From positions 1 through 64,000 of the forward strand of contig SHXZ01000010.1 of NCBI GenBank assembly GCA_009693045.1: a stretch of DNA of 64,000 bases, written 5' to 3'. Position numbers and translations under genes: made by a program. The notes beneath the pieces are model-generated. The model searched no databases, was not told the DNA's origin, and saw nothing but the letters and a program-made list of their open reading frames with translations. Shown here piece by piece: positions 8,616 through 16,619 of this stretch; position 1 is the first letter of the stretch; each line of letters begins with the position of its first letter. The stretch is from Dehalococcoidia bacterium. GTDB taxonomy: Bacteria; Chloroflexota; Dehalococcoidia; Lucifugimonadales; SHYT01.

Positions 8616-9851
8616 CTACTTCTTTGTCGCGGCGTAGGGCTTGTTGTCCCGGGTGTTGACCTCAAACGAATCCTTGAGATCCAACTCTTTGCCCATCTCG
8701 CGGACTGCGGGGATGACTTCCTGGCCCATGAGGCGCATGGAGCGCATCTGGTCTTCGTGGGTCATGGCGCCGTCGCCGTCCCAGAAGAAGACGCTGCCGG
8801 GGCGCAGGTACTCCAGCACGTGCTTAATCCTTGGGATGATGGTCTTGGGCGTGCCGGAGATGATGGTGTAGTTCTCCTTTTGCTTGTCGTACGACAAGGT
8901 GACGCCACCGCGGCCCGCAGCGGCGGCGGCGCCGGTGGGGAGCACGCGGGAACGGGAGGTGAGGCCGGGCAGCTGAAGCAGAGCCTGGTTAACGATGCCC
9001 TCGTTGCCCTGGAGGAAGGGGTTGCTGGGGCCCTGGACGAACTTACGGCCTATGTCGTCGCCCATCTGGTCAGTCTCTTCCGCGTGGACCTTCCAGAGGT
9101 AGCCGAGGTTCTGGGTGCCGGAGGTGTAGCCCTCCTCGGCCGCGACCTCGTGGTATAGGTCAAAGGCCTTGCGGGTGGGCTCCAGCGCGGTCGCCAGCAT
9201 CACGTAGGGGATGCGCTGCTTTGCTGCCCACACGAGGGAGTCGCGGCTGACGACGCCCGGGAGCCAGATTTGCGGGTGGGGCTTCTGCAGCGGCATCGAC
9301 CACGGGTTCACGTAGCGGTACTGGTAGTGCTTGCCTTCCCAGCGGAAGGGGCCGGGGGTGGTCCAGGTCTTGATGATGAAGTCGTTGGCTTCCTGGAACC
9401 GCTCCCAGTTGTAGGGCGGGGTGACGTTGTGGGCGACGCTCTCACGGCCCGTGCCGCGGACCCAGCCGGAGATGAGGCGGCCGCCGGAGATCATGTCAAT
9501 TATGGCGAGCTGCTCGGCAAGCCAGAGGGGGTCGTCCCAGAGGGGGATGATGTTGCCCATGATGGCGATCTTGGCCCTCTTGGTCTGGCGGGCAAGGATA
9601 GCGGCCTCGGTGTTCACGACGCCGCCCATGCAGAAGGGCGTGCTGTGGTGCTCGTTCATCATCAGGGCATCGTAACCCGTCTCGTCGCCAGCGACCCGCT
9701 CGTCCAGGTAGCGGTTATACAACTGGGCGCCGAGCACTGGGTTGTAGATTTCGTTGGAGAGCTTCAGGTCCTGGATGGCCTTGCCGGTGCCGCCGAAGTA
9801 GCCGGAGTTAGGGTCCTGGTAGGGTCGTTCCGTGAAATGGCCGATGAGCAT
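8616..9851 (-). CDS. Luciferase-like flavin monooxygenase
   Basis: A 411-residue paralog of the gene at 5186-6451 with the same signature blocks: MLIGHFTERPYQD at the start, MMNEHHSTPFCMGGVVN, GNIIPLWDDPLWLAEQLAIID, GRLISGWVRGTGRES, YRYVNPWSMPLQKPHP and the tail FFWDGDGAMTHEDQMRS. It is predicted to be a flavin- or F420-dependent cytoplasmic monooxygenase; substrate unknown. ATG 9851 is preceded by GGAGGG at good spacing. A consensus promoter lies at 9938-9967, giving an 80-nt leader. Conservation of the start and of separate promoters indicates that both copies are functional. Confidence 0.9.
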   Translation of the reverse strand: MLIGHFTERPYQDPNSGYFGGTGKAIQDLKLSNEIYNPVLGAQLYNRYLDERVAGDETGYDALMMNEHHSTPFCMGGVVNTEAAILARQTKRAKIAIMGNIIPLWDDPLWLAEQLAIIDMISGGRLISGWVRGTGRESVAHNVTPPYNWERFQEANDFIIKTWTTPGPFRWEGKHYQYRYVNPWSMPLQKPHPQIWLPGVVSRDSLVWAAKQRIPYVMLATALEPTRKAFDLYHEVAAEEGYTSGTQNLGYLWKVHAEETDQMGDDIGRKFVQGPSNPFLQGNEGIVNQALLQLPGLTSRSRVLPTGAAAAAGRGGVTLSYDKQKENYTIISGTPKTIIPRIKHVLEYLRPGSVFFWDGDGAMTHEDQMRSMRLMGQEVIPAVREMGKELDLKDSFEVNTRDNKPYAATKK

Positions 9852-9937
9852 AGTTTCCCTCCTCCCTTGTTGTAGGCATCTGGTGTGTCCGCCGGGCCGG
9901 TGCGCCAAGCATCCCGCGAGCTCGAGATTTCATCATG

Positions 9938-9967
9938 AGGATACCAAACGGTGCAGAGGGATGTCAA
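9938..9967 (-). promoter_or_regulatory. Sigma-70-type promoter for the luciferase-like gene at 8616-9851
   Basis: On the minus strand: TTGACA (9967-9962), 18-bp spacer, TATCCT (9943-9938). The predicted start is near 9931. Confidence 0.65.
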
Positions 9968-10043
9968 GGGTGTTACGAGACAAGTATAAAAGTGGAGCGT
10001 AGCCGCCGACCTTTTTGGGTGCACAAGGATTGTCTTGTGGCGG

Positions 10044-10463
10044 CTAGGAGGGGTGGGGAGTCACGGCCCGACGCGCCAAGGCGTCCCACTCCTGGACGAT
10101 CTCCACGGGCGTGTTCCGGGCGACGATGAGTTCCATGATGTCATCGCCGTCGTTGGAGGGGGCGTGGACAGCGCCTGGCGGGACGTAGAGGAAGTCGCCG
10201 GGGCCGATGGCAAGCGCCTGCTCCAAGCCCTCGCCGACGAGGAAGCGGCCTGTGCCCTTGACCACGTAGATCGCCGACTCGCAGTTGACGTGGTAGTGGG
10301 GGCTGGAGCGCTGCTTGGGCAGAATGGACGCGATGGCGAGGTGGATGCCTTCCGCGCCCGAGAGCTGCTTGGAGACGCCCTCCAGGCGGCTCATGGCTCC
10401 GGAGGCGATCTCCACGCGGCGCTCATGGGGCTTGATGAGGCGGACCTGTTTCTGGGTGATCAT
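10044..10463 (-). CDS. Cupin-domain protein
   Basis: A 139-residue single-cupin protein. Metal-ligand residues are in place: His56, His58 and Glu62 (PHYHVNCE) in motif 1 and His100 (GDFLYVPPGAVHAP) in motif 2, separated by the usual turn VVKGTGRFLVGEG. Family members range from sugar isomerases to dioxygenases and ligand-binding regulators, so the reaction cannot be named. ATG 10463 begins MITQKQVRLIKP. It lies downstream of the MFS gene at 10686-11978 on the same strand, but about 220 bp and a repeat-type hairpin separate them. Confidence 0.8.
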   Translation of the reverse strand: MITQKQVRLIKPHERRVEIASGAMSRLEGVSKQLSGAEGIHLAIASILPKQRSSPHYHVNCESAIYVVKGTGRFLVGEGLEQALAIGPGDFLYVPPGAVHAPSNDGDDIMELIVARNTPVEIVQEWDALARRAVTPHPS

Positions 10464-10502
10464 GGCACGTGGAGTATAGCGGTAAGGTGCGGTGAGGGGC
10501 AA

Positions 10503-10530
10503 ATGTAGGGGCGATTCACGAATCGCCCGC
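10503..10530. repeat. Dispersed GTAGGGGC-type palindrome, one arm decayed
   Basis: GTAGGGGCGATTCACGAATC is followed by GCCCGCCCAC instead of GCCCCTAC. It is a diverged copy of the perfect element at 15211-15238. Confidence 0.6.
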
Positions 10531-10583
10531 CCACATGGCGCCATCGCTGAACGAAAGACTACGCGCGGCGGCGGGTGAGCACG

Positions 10584-10618
10584 CTGGGAACCCCTTTCTC
10601 GCAGAAAGGGGTTCCCAG
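10584..10618. repeat. Perfect 16-bp hairpin between cupin and MFS genes
   Basis: Stem 10584-10599 with 10603-10618 and loop CGC. There is no T-run on the minus strand, so it is more likely a dispersed palindromic element (pyrimidine-rich CCCCTCCCC follows) than a classic terminator, though it may end transcription of the MFS gene. Confidence 0.6.
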
Positions 10619-10685
10619 CCCCTCCCCAAAGAGTCTTCTCCTTTTTGATTCCTGTGCGGAGATTTTTCTCAGTGCGCCGCTAAGC

Positions 10686-11978
10686 TCAAGCTCCGCCAGG
10701 CTGCGTCCCGTTCAACTGCCGCGCCAGGCGCGTGAGCCGCAGCGCGTTGGCCATGACCAGCGAGCCCCCGAGGCCGATGGCGAAGGGCGCGCTCACTGCG
10801 CTGGCGACAGCGCCCGCTTGAAACCCTCCCAGCGTGTTGGCGCCGAGGGTCTGGGTGTACACGCCCATCACCCGGCCGCGGTACTGGTCCGGCACAGTGC
10901 TCTGCAGGAGCGTGACGAGCCCCACGTCGTAGGCGATGCCGAAGCCGCCCGCGACGAAGAGGAAGGCGAGGGAGAGCGGAAACGACGTGGAGACGGCAAA
11001 AAGTAAAAGGAACAGGCCGTAGCCGAGGGTGGCGCCGATGGTCATCCAGCCCTTGCTCTGGATATCGCGGCGGCTGGCCAGGAAGAGGTTGACGACGAGT
11101 TGGCCCGCGGCGGTGGCGGCAACGAGCTCGCCGTAGCCGCTGGAACCCACGTTCAGCACCTTTTTCGCCATGATGGGGAGCATGTGGGCGTGGGAGTAGC
11201 CGAAGCCCTCAGTGGTGGTGCTGAGCAGGAGGAGGGAGCGGATTGGCCCGCGCCTGAGCGAGTAGCGCAGGCCTTCGGCGATGGTACGGAGCAGCGGAGC
11301 GGACATGGGGACGGCACGGGATGGCGTGGGCAGGCGGAAGAGCAGGGCGACGGCGAGGAGCAGTGTGCCGACGATGAGGAAGTAGCAGGCAGAAATGCCC
11401 AGGAACTGGATGATGAGGCCGCCGGCGATGGCGAAGGGGATGCGGATGATCCCGAGGGCCAAAAAGTTGGCGGCGTTGGCGTTGACCAGGCGCTCTCTGG
11501 GGACGAGGTCCGCGACGAGGGTGTTGCGCGCGGGGGTCTGGACGACACCGGAGAGGGCCTGGAAGGCCACGCAGAGCAGCAGCAGGCTGACGTCGATGGC
11601 CTCAAACCGGTCGAGCAACCCGATGACCAGGGCGATGAGCGCGTTGGCGGCCTGGCCGGCCATGAGGAGCTTGCGGCGGTCAAACCGGTCGGCGAGGGCG
11701 CCGGTGAAGAGGCCGAAGACGACGGTGACGGCGCCGCTGACGCCCGCCATGAGGCCGACCCAGAAGGCGGAGTCGGTGAGCTCCATCATGAGCCAGCCGT
11801 TGGCGATGCCGCTGAGGCTCATGCCGCCCCAGAAGAAGAGGAAGTTGCCCCAGAGCCAGCCGTAGCCGGGGGACTGGAAGACGAGCAGGACGCGGCCAAT
11901 GCCGGTGGCGTTGGCAGCGGCGTGCGGCGATGAGGAGGGCTTAGGAAGGCCTTGCGAAGGGGTGCTTGAGGACTCCAT
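10686..11978 (-). CDS. MFS transporter (MFS_3 / EntS-like)
   Basis: A 430-residue, 12-helix major facilitator protein. After a Ser/Pro-rich N-tail (about 25 residues) the first helix begins near YGWLWGNFLFFWGGMSLSG. The loop 2-3 motif is GALADRFDRRKLLMAGQ and the loop 4-5 motif VQTPARNTLVADLVPRERLVNANA, the same architecture as the gene at 6979-8412 but not close in sequence. It is probably an exporter of small molecules. The ATG at 11978 is used. A -10-like TACAAT lies upstream on the minus strand near 12035; no matching -35 was found. The gap 11979-12214 otherwise shows nothing. Confidence 0.85.
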   Translation of the reverse strand: MESSSTPSQGLPKPSSSPHAAANATGIGRVLLVFQSPGYGWLWGNFLFFWGGMSLSGIANGWLMMELTDSAFWVGLMAGVSGAVTVVFGLFTGALADRFDRRKLLMAGQAANALIALVIGLLDRFEAIDVSLLLLCVAFQALSGVVQTPARNTLVADLVPRERLVNANAANFLALGIIRIPFAIAGGLIIQFLGISACYFLIVGTLLLAVALLFRLPTPSRAVPMSAPLLRTIAEGLRYSLRRGPIRSLLLLSTTTEGFGYSHAHMLPIMAKKVLNVGSSGYGELVAATAAGQLVVNLFLASRRDIQSKGWMTIGATLGYGLFLLLFAVSTSFPLSLAFLFVAGGFGIAYDVGLVTLLQSTVPDQYRGRVMGVYTQTLGANTLGGFQAGAVASAVSAPFAIGLGGSLVMANALRLTRLARQLNGTQPGGA

Positions 11979-12214
11979 TGGGGGTCCTTTGCGCGAGTGG
12001 CGCGGCGTTGGGCGAAACAGGCGCTAGGGGAGATTGTAGCGGGTTACAGCAACCCCTGGCGATGCCCGTATCCGCGAGGGACGGCTAGGGTGACATCGAG
12101 CAGGCCACTGCGCGTCGGCGGCTTTGTCTTGACTTACCGGCGGAGCTACCCTGAGAATGGCACGCACCACGCGCCTGTGTGCATCGAGCCAGACGGGCGC
12201 GTCGTGAGGTGGGC

Positions 12215-14095
12215 ATGATCGTAATCAGGCGCGTTCTCGCCGTGTTGCTGGGTATCATCTTCCTCGGCGTGTTCATTGGAGCGGTGGTGACCTCCACACT
12301 GAGCGCCAAGGCGCTCAACCCGCGCTTCTATGCGGACGCGCTGGCGGAAACAGACTCCTACGTCTTTCTCTACGACCAGGCGCTTCCGTACGCCCTGGGA
12401 CAGTGGGCCGCCGACGCGAAGGACCCCGTCTTGGATGTCGCAACGCTGAAGAAGGAGTCTGTTGAGGCGATGCGAAAGGTGCTCCCGCCTGAGTGGCTCC
12501 AGGCGCGCGTTCAGGAGGCGTTGTTTCAGTTGCTGCCGTACGCGGCGGGAGACTCCGACCACTTTACGCTGACGCTGGACGTGAACAACCGCGTGCCGCT
12601 GGCGGCTGAAGAGGCGAAGCGTCTGCTAAAGAGCGGCGCGACGTTTGACGCCTTGTACAACGAGATCACCGCCCGTATGGCGGACCAGGTGGTGGAGAAG
12701 AAGGGCGAGCTGCCCGCCGGGGTGACGCTGCAGCGGGACGACGTTCTCAAGGCCATACGCGTCATCGCGCCCAAGGCCTGGTTGGCGGTGCAGATGAGCA
12801 TCGCGATAGACGCGACGACGCCGTGGGTCCAGGGGAAGGCGGAGCACTTCACCGTCAGGATCGCTGTAGGAGAGCGTGCGGAGGTAGCGGGACAGGAGCT
12901 GAAGGCGCTGCTGCGGAAGAGCGACGCGGGAACACTGGTGCGCCAGGAGATGCTGGACCCGCTCATAGAGCAAACCGTGCGTTCCCAAACCGAGCTGTCG
13001 TACGACTTGCGCGTCACCCAGGCCGAGGCGCGGCAGGCGTTGACGCAGGCGCTGACGGATTCCTGGGCGCAGGCGCGTGTGGACGGGCTGGTGGACGCGC
13101 TGGTGGCGTACCTGACGAGCAAGACACAGGCGTTCAGCCTCTCGGTGCCGCTCGTGGACCGGCGGGAGGCGGTGTTCCAGGTCATCGTCCAGCTTGCCGA
13201 CCGGAAGCTGGAGGCGGCGTTCAACGCGCTGCCGCAGTGCAGCCAGAAGGAGTTCGCGCTGGCTATCGCGACGCTGGCGCCGAATCAGCTGTCGCGGTGT
13301 CGTCCTGCCGGGGCGAGCTATCCGGAGGTGAAGCGGCAGCTTGGGATTGACCTCGTGCCGATCGTACGGCAGTCCTTTGGGAGCTGGATTCCGGACGCGT
13401 GGGTATTCGGTGAATCGGAGCTGAGGGCGATGCTCGGCGACGACGCGTGGAACAACGTCCAGACCGTGCGGCGCTGGATGACGGACGGCTACGTCTACAC
13501 GGATGCGGACCTGCGCAAGGAGCTGGACGCCGGGAGCGAGGCGACGCTGGACCGGGTGCTGCGGTTCACGCGGCAGGGCGGCACGTTCACGGAGAGTGAC
13601 CTGCGCGCGGAGCTGGCGAAGGGCAGCGACGGTCAGCAGGCAGTGGAGAACCTGGACACGGTCCGGAACGTGCTCCAGACCTGGCGGAGGACGCGGTGGC
13701 TGAACTGGGTTGCGGTGGCGGTGGCGCTCATCGGCATCGGTTTCCTGGGAGGCAGGTCGTGGGGTACCCGCCTTGCGTGGGCGGGCGGCTCGCTGACCGT
13801 GGTGGCGGTGCTCTGGCTGCCGGCGAGCTACATCCTGTCCGGCGCGCTCGTGGACTCGCGGGGATGGGTGGAGGCGGCGATGGAGTCGAGCGACCCGGCG
13901 GTGGCGCCGCTCGTTGACTGGGAGGCGCGACTGGGCGAGCGATTGGTGTCTGGAATCGCGGGGGCGATGCGGTTACGGATCATTGTCGCGCTGGTCGTCG
14001 GCGTGGCGATGCTGGCAGCCGGTATTTGGCTGCACGCACGGTCGCAGCGCCCGGTGGTGGCTCAGGCGGCGCCGCCAGGTCCATCCACAGGATAG
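12215..14095 (+). CDS. Large membrane-anchored protein, function unknown
   Basis: A 626-residue protein. One N-terminal membrane segment (about 5-27, RVLAVLLGIIFLGVFIGAVV) is followed by roughly 470 residues of hydrophilic, helix-rich sequence and then three C-terminal membrane segments (WLNWVAVAVALIGIGFLGG, SLTVVAVLWLPASYILSG and MRLRIIVALVVGVAMLAAGI). The middle repeats a pattern of acidic/amphipathic stretches (ELRAMLGDDAW, DLRKELDAGSEATLDRVLRF, DLRAELAKGSDGQQAVENL), which looks like internal duplication. It contains a single Cys pair region (QCSQKEFALAIATLAPNQLSRC). I do not recognise a family. ATG 12215 follows GAGGTGG. ispH starts 82 bp downstream on the same strand. Confidence 0.75.
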   Translation: MIVIRRVLAVLLGIIFLGVFIGAVVTSTLSAKALNPRFYADALAETDSYVFLYDQALPYALGQWAADAKDPVLDVATLKKESVEAMRKVLPPEWLQARVQEALFQLLPYAAGDSDHFTLTLDVNNRVPLAAEEAKRLLKSGATFDALYNEITARMADQVVEKKGELPAGVTLQRDDVLKAIRVIAPKAWLAVQMSIAIDATTPWVQGKAEHFTVRIAVGERAEVAGQELKALLRKSDAGTLVRQEMLDPLIEQTVRSQTELSYDLRVTQAEARQALTQALTDSWAQARVDGLVDALVAYLTSKTQAFSLSVPLVDRREAVFQVIVQLADRKLEAAFNALPQCSQKEFALAIATLAPNQLSRCRPAGASYPEVKRQLGIDLVPIVRQSFGSWIPDAWVFGESELRAMLGDDAWNNVQTVRRWMTDGYVYTDADLRKELDAGSEATLDRVLRFTRQGGTFTESDLRAELAKGSDGQQAVENLDTVRNVLQTWRRTRWLNWVAVAVALIGIGFLGGRSWGTRLAWAGGSLTVVAVLWLPASYILSGALVDSRGWVEAAMESSDPAVAPLVDWEARLGERLVSGIAGAMRLRIIVALVVGVAMLAAGIWLHARSQRPVVAQAAPPGPSTG

Positions 14096-14177
14096 GCGAA
14101 TCGTCCTACGTCACCCACGGGCAGGGTGGACTATTTTTCGCCGAGGTGTCGCGGCTATAATGGCAGCGGAGGATGAT

Positions 14178-15089
14178 ATGGCTGTCGCAGTAACGCTTGG
14201 CTCGCCACGCGGGTTCTGCGCGGGCGTGGTGCGCGCCATTGATATCGTTGAGCTGGCGCTGCAGCGCTTCGGTAAGCCGGTGTACGTGCGCCACGAAATC
14301 GTCCACAACCCGGTGGTGGTGGAGGACTTACGGCGGAAGGGCGCCATCTTTATTGACGAGCTGCGCGAGGTGCCGGAGGGGCGGCTCGTCATCTACAGCG
14401 CGCACGGCGTGTCGCCGGTGGTGCGGCGGGAGGCGGAGGAGCGGCGGCTGCGGGTCATTGACGCGACGTGTCCGCTGGTGACGAAGGTGCATCTTGAAGC
14501 ACTGAAGTTCGGCGGCCAGGCCCACACGATTATCCTGGTGGGGCACCGGAACCACGTGGAGACCATAGGAACGTCGGGCGAGGTGCCGGAACGGACCGTT
14601 GTGGTAGAGACGCCGGAAGAGGCGGAGGCCATCCAGGTCCCGGACCCCGGCAAGGTCGTGGTGCTGACACAGACGACGCTGAGCGTGGATGACACCGCGG
14701 ACGTGATCACCGTGCTCAGGCGGCGCTTCCCAAGCATCATCATCCGCAACGACATCTGCTACGCGACCACCAACCGCCAGGCGGTCGTGAAGGAGCTGGC
14801 GAAGGACTCGGACCTGATCCTGGTGATCGGGGCGAAGAACAGCTCCAACTGCAACCGGCTGCGTGAGGTGGCCGAGGCGCATGGGGTCACGGCGCATCTG
14901 GTCAACGGGCCGGAAGAGGTCACTGAGGACCTTGTTGGCGCCGCGCACCGCATCGGCATCGTGTCTGGTGCGTCCACGCCGGAGCACCTGGTGCAGGCGG
15001 TGGTTACGAAGCTCGGCCCTGGGCGCGTGCGGACGGTGCCGGTGGTGGACGAGAACGTGACGTTCGTGCTGCCGCGGGAGCTGCGGTAG
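14178..15089 (+). CDS. ispH: 4-Hydroxy-3-methylbut-2-enyl diphosphate reductase
   Basis: A 303-residue IspH/LytB, the last enzyme of the MEP pathway. It reduces HMBPP to IPP and DMAPP with a [4Fe-4S] cluster. The three cluster cysteines are present: Cys14 (RGFCAGVVRA), Cys98 (DATCPLV) and Cys194 (DICYATTNRQ). The substrate histidines in EIVHNP and SAHG and the C-terminal VSGASTPEHLVQ are also present. ATG 14178 is preferred to ATG 14160 because GGAGG at 14168-14172 fits it. A TATAAT at 14156-14161 overlaps the leader but has no -35. It supplies precursors for polyprenyl synthesis (compare 57983-59014). Confidence 0.95.
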   Translation: MAVAVTLGSPRGFCAGVVRAIDIVELALQRFGKPVYVRHEIVHNPVVVEDLRRKGAIFIDELREVPEGRLVIYSAHGVSPVVRREAEERRLRVIDATCPLVTKVHLEALKFGGQAHTIILVGHRNHVETIGTSGEVPERTVVVETPEEAEAIQVPDPGKVVVLTQTTLSVDDTADVITVLRRRFPSIIIRNDICYATTNRQAVVKELAKDSDLILVIGAKNSSNCNRLREVAEAHGVTAHLVNGPEEVTEDLVGAAHRIGIVSGASTPEHLVQAVVTKLGPGRVRTVPVVDENVTFVLPRELR

Positions 15090-15210
15090 CAGGGGCCAAC
15101 CCCTGCACCCCTCTCGGCGTTTGGGACGTGGTCTGTATGGATGATATGCCGTTCGCCCGGAACGTGGCTGGGGTGGGCGGTTTCATGAAGCGGTCTTGTT
15201 GGGACCAGAT

Positions 15211-15244
15211 GTAGGGGCAATTCACGAATTGCCCCTACGTTTTT
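15211..15244. repeat. Perfect GTAGGGGC palindrome followed by T-run; likely ispH terminator
   Basis: A 13-bp perfect stem (15211-15223 with 15226-15238, 2-nt loop) is followed by GTTTTTG. It belongs to the dispersed GTAGGGGC...GCCCCTAC family also seen at 10503 and 22980, and here probably doubles as a terminator. Two more perfect hairpins follow, at 15297-15315 (9 bp) and 15362-15386 (8 bp). No gene is seen in 15090-15392. Confidence 0.65.
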
Positions 15245-15392
15245 GTCTATTGGCGTCTGCTATGTAAACGAGGTGAATTGAGCTGGAGTTGACGTCGAGG
15301 GGCCATTGGCCCCTCGTGCTCCTCTTTTCTTGGACGGAGACTAAATAAAGAGAAGGGGAGTCCAGAGGGGCCGAAGGTCCCTCTGGCGTACC

Positions 15393-15932
15393 CTACCGTC
15401 CCTCCCCCTGGTACTTCCCTTCGTACCCCCGCCCTACCGCCCGCTCCAGCCGGAAGAACACCAGTTGCAGCACGCGCGTGTCCCGAGCCACGCGGAAGCC
15501 CTTCGGGTGGTGGACGACCATGAGCGCCTGGGAGCGCCCTCGGTAGCCTGCGTCCCAGACCGCGGTGTTCACCGCCACGCCGCTGCGCAGCAGGCTGGAA
15601 CGTGGCCTGCCGAGCGCCATGACGTCCAGCGGCAGGTTTACCGTCTCGTTCATGCGGAACAAGTACGGGCCTTGGCGCAGCGTCACGTAGCCGTCGGCGT
15701 CAAAGGGCAGCTCGGCTGTGCCGGCCAGGCGGCGGTCGGCGTCAGTGGGGCCGAGCTGGCCCCCCTCGGTGAACACGGCGATGCTGGCGAGGGTGAGGTC
15801 AAACCCGTTGGGCTGGAGTTGGGTGTCCAGGTCCAGGTAGCCCTCTACCAGCGCCGGCGCGGCGGCGAGCAGGCCGCGGATGCTCTCGCGGTCCAGGCAG
15901 GCGTCGGGGTGTGGGATAGGTGGCGGCGTCAC
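15393..15932 (-). CDS. dut: dUTPase / dCTP-deaminase family protein (archaeal-type dUTPase)
   Basis: A 179-residue trimeric dUTPase/dCTP deaminase-fold protein. The motifs in order are QPNGFDLTL (40-48), GRPRSSLLRSGV (109-119), AVWDAGYRGR (124-133, with the dUTPase-type Asp-Ala-Gly-Tyr) and the C-terminal arm YEGKYQGEG that closes on the nucleotide. The AVWDAGYRG form resembles archaeal dUTPases more than dCTP deaminases, so I favour dUTP to dUMP plus pyrophosphate. GTG 15932 is chosen because GGAGG lies 6 bp upstream; the open frame runs on to 16178 but has no credible start there. A consensus promoter at 16287-16316 faces it. Confidence 0.8.
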   Translation of the reverse strand: MTPPPIPHPDACLDRESIRGLLAAAPALVEGYLDLDTQLQPNGFDLTLASIAVFTEGGQLGPTDADRRLAGTAELPFDADGYVTLRQGPYLFRMNETVNLPLDVMALGRPRSSLLRSGVAVNTAVWDAGYRGRSQALMVVHHPKGFRVARDTRVLQLVFFRLERAVGRGYEGKYQGEGR

Positions 15933-16021
15933 GGACACCTCCGCGGTGATGGGCGTAGGGGCGCACGGACGCGCACCCCTATATGGTCGTAGGTGTCGCT
16001 TCCGACTGCAAGGCCCGCCCG

Positions 16022-16189
16022 TTAGACCTGCTTGCGCAGCTTGGCAAGTACGTCTTGAGCGAAGGGTGACAGCGCTGTTGCAGGGCGGAGGTGCGGGGGC
16101 GCTTGACGCAGGCACTCGTGGGCGAAAACGATGCGTTGCTTGGCGCCGCGCGTGGGGCAGATGGACTCGTAGGGGCAAAATCGCGGCAT
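16022..16189 (-). CDS. Possible small cysteine-containing protein upstream of dut
   Basis: A 55-residue open frame beginning MPRFCPYESICPTRGAK with HEC near residue 25, so a C-x4-C plus H/C set could bind a metal. It is open further upstream to a GTG at 16309, which would place its start near the promoter at 16287-16316. Ribosome-binding support is weak and no family is recognised. It may be a real small gene, a leader frame or chance. Confidence 0.25.
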   Translation of the reverse strand: MPRFCPYESICPTRGAKQRIVFAHECLRQAPPHLRPATALSPFAQDVLAKLRKQV

Positions 16190-16286
16190 ACAGAGGACTT
16201 CTCGTTTGAGCCGGCCATGGAGATCGGCGCGCACGAGGCCTCCATTGTCTCGGACAAATCTGAGATCAGTTTGAGATGACACATAG

Positions 16287-16316
16287 ACAATACATAATAC
16301 TTTTGGCACCTGTCAA
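16287..16316 (-). promoter_or_regulatory. dut: Sigma-70-type promoter facing dut
   Basis: On the minus strand: TTGACA (16316-16311), 18-bp spacer, TATTGT (16292-16287). The predicted start is near 16280, giving a leader of about 350 nt to dut that includes the small open frame 16022-16189. Confidence 0.5.
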
Positions 16317-16400
16317 GGGTGCTGTAAGGTGAGTTTCGCCTGAAGAGGTCGCGCCTTTTGCTTCCGGGCAAGGATTCGTCGCGCGGTCTGTTGGGCGGAA

Positions 16401-16430
16401 CGTATGGGCGAGGTATGCCTCGCCCATACG
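16401..16430. repeat. Dispersed GGGCGAGG..CCTCGCCC palindrome
   Basis: A 13-bp stem (16401-16413 with 16418-16430), loop TATG, reading CGTATGGGCGAGG on the left arm. A sister copy lies at 39416-39445. It sits in the divergent gap between dut and the aminotransferase gene. Confidence 0.7.
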
Positions 16431-16619
16431 TTTGTTCGCCGCGCGTCTGTTTCTGGCGAAACCACCTAATGCAGTTTACCATAATAGAATAGTTACCGGG
16501 TTCCCAATGTGCCGCCCTCATCTTGTGCCTTCCTTCACAATCGCCTCTGTAGTACAATGAGCGTTGGCATCCACCCTCGCAGTCCTTCCGCGGAAGCACT
16601 GCACCCAAAGGAGTCGCCC

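Noticed and set aside
14156-14161. TATAAT just before ispH as a promoter
   Set aside because: No -35 at usable distance and transcription would begin inside the ribosome-binding site; kept only as a remark in the ispH entry.
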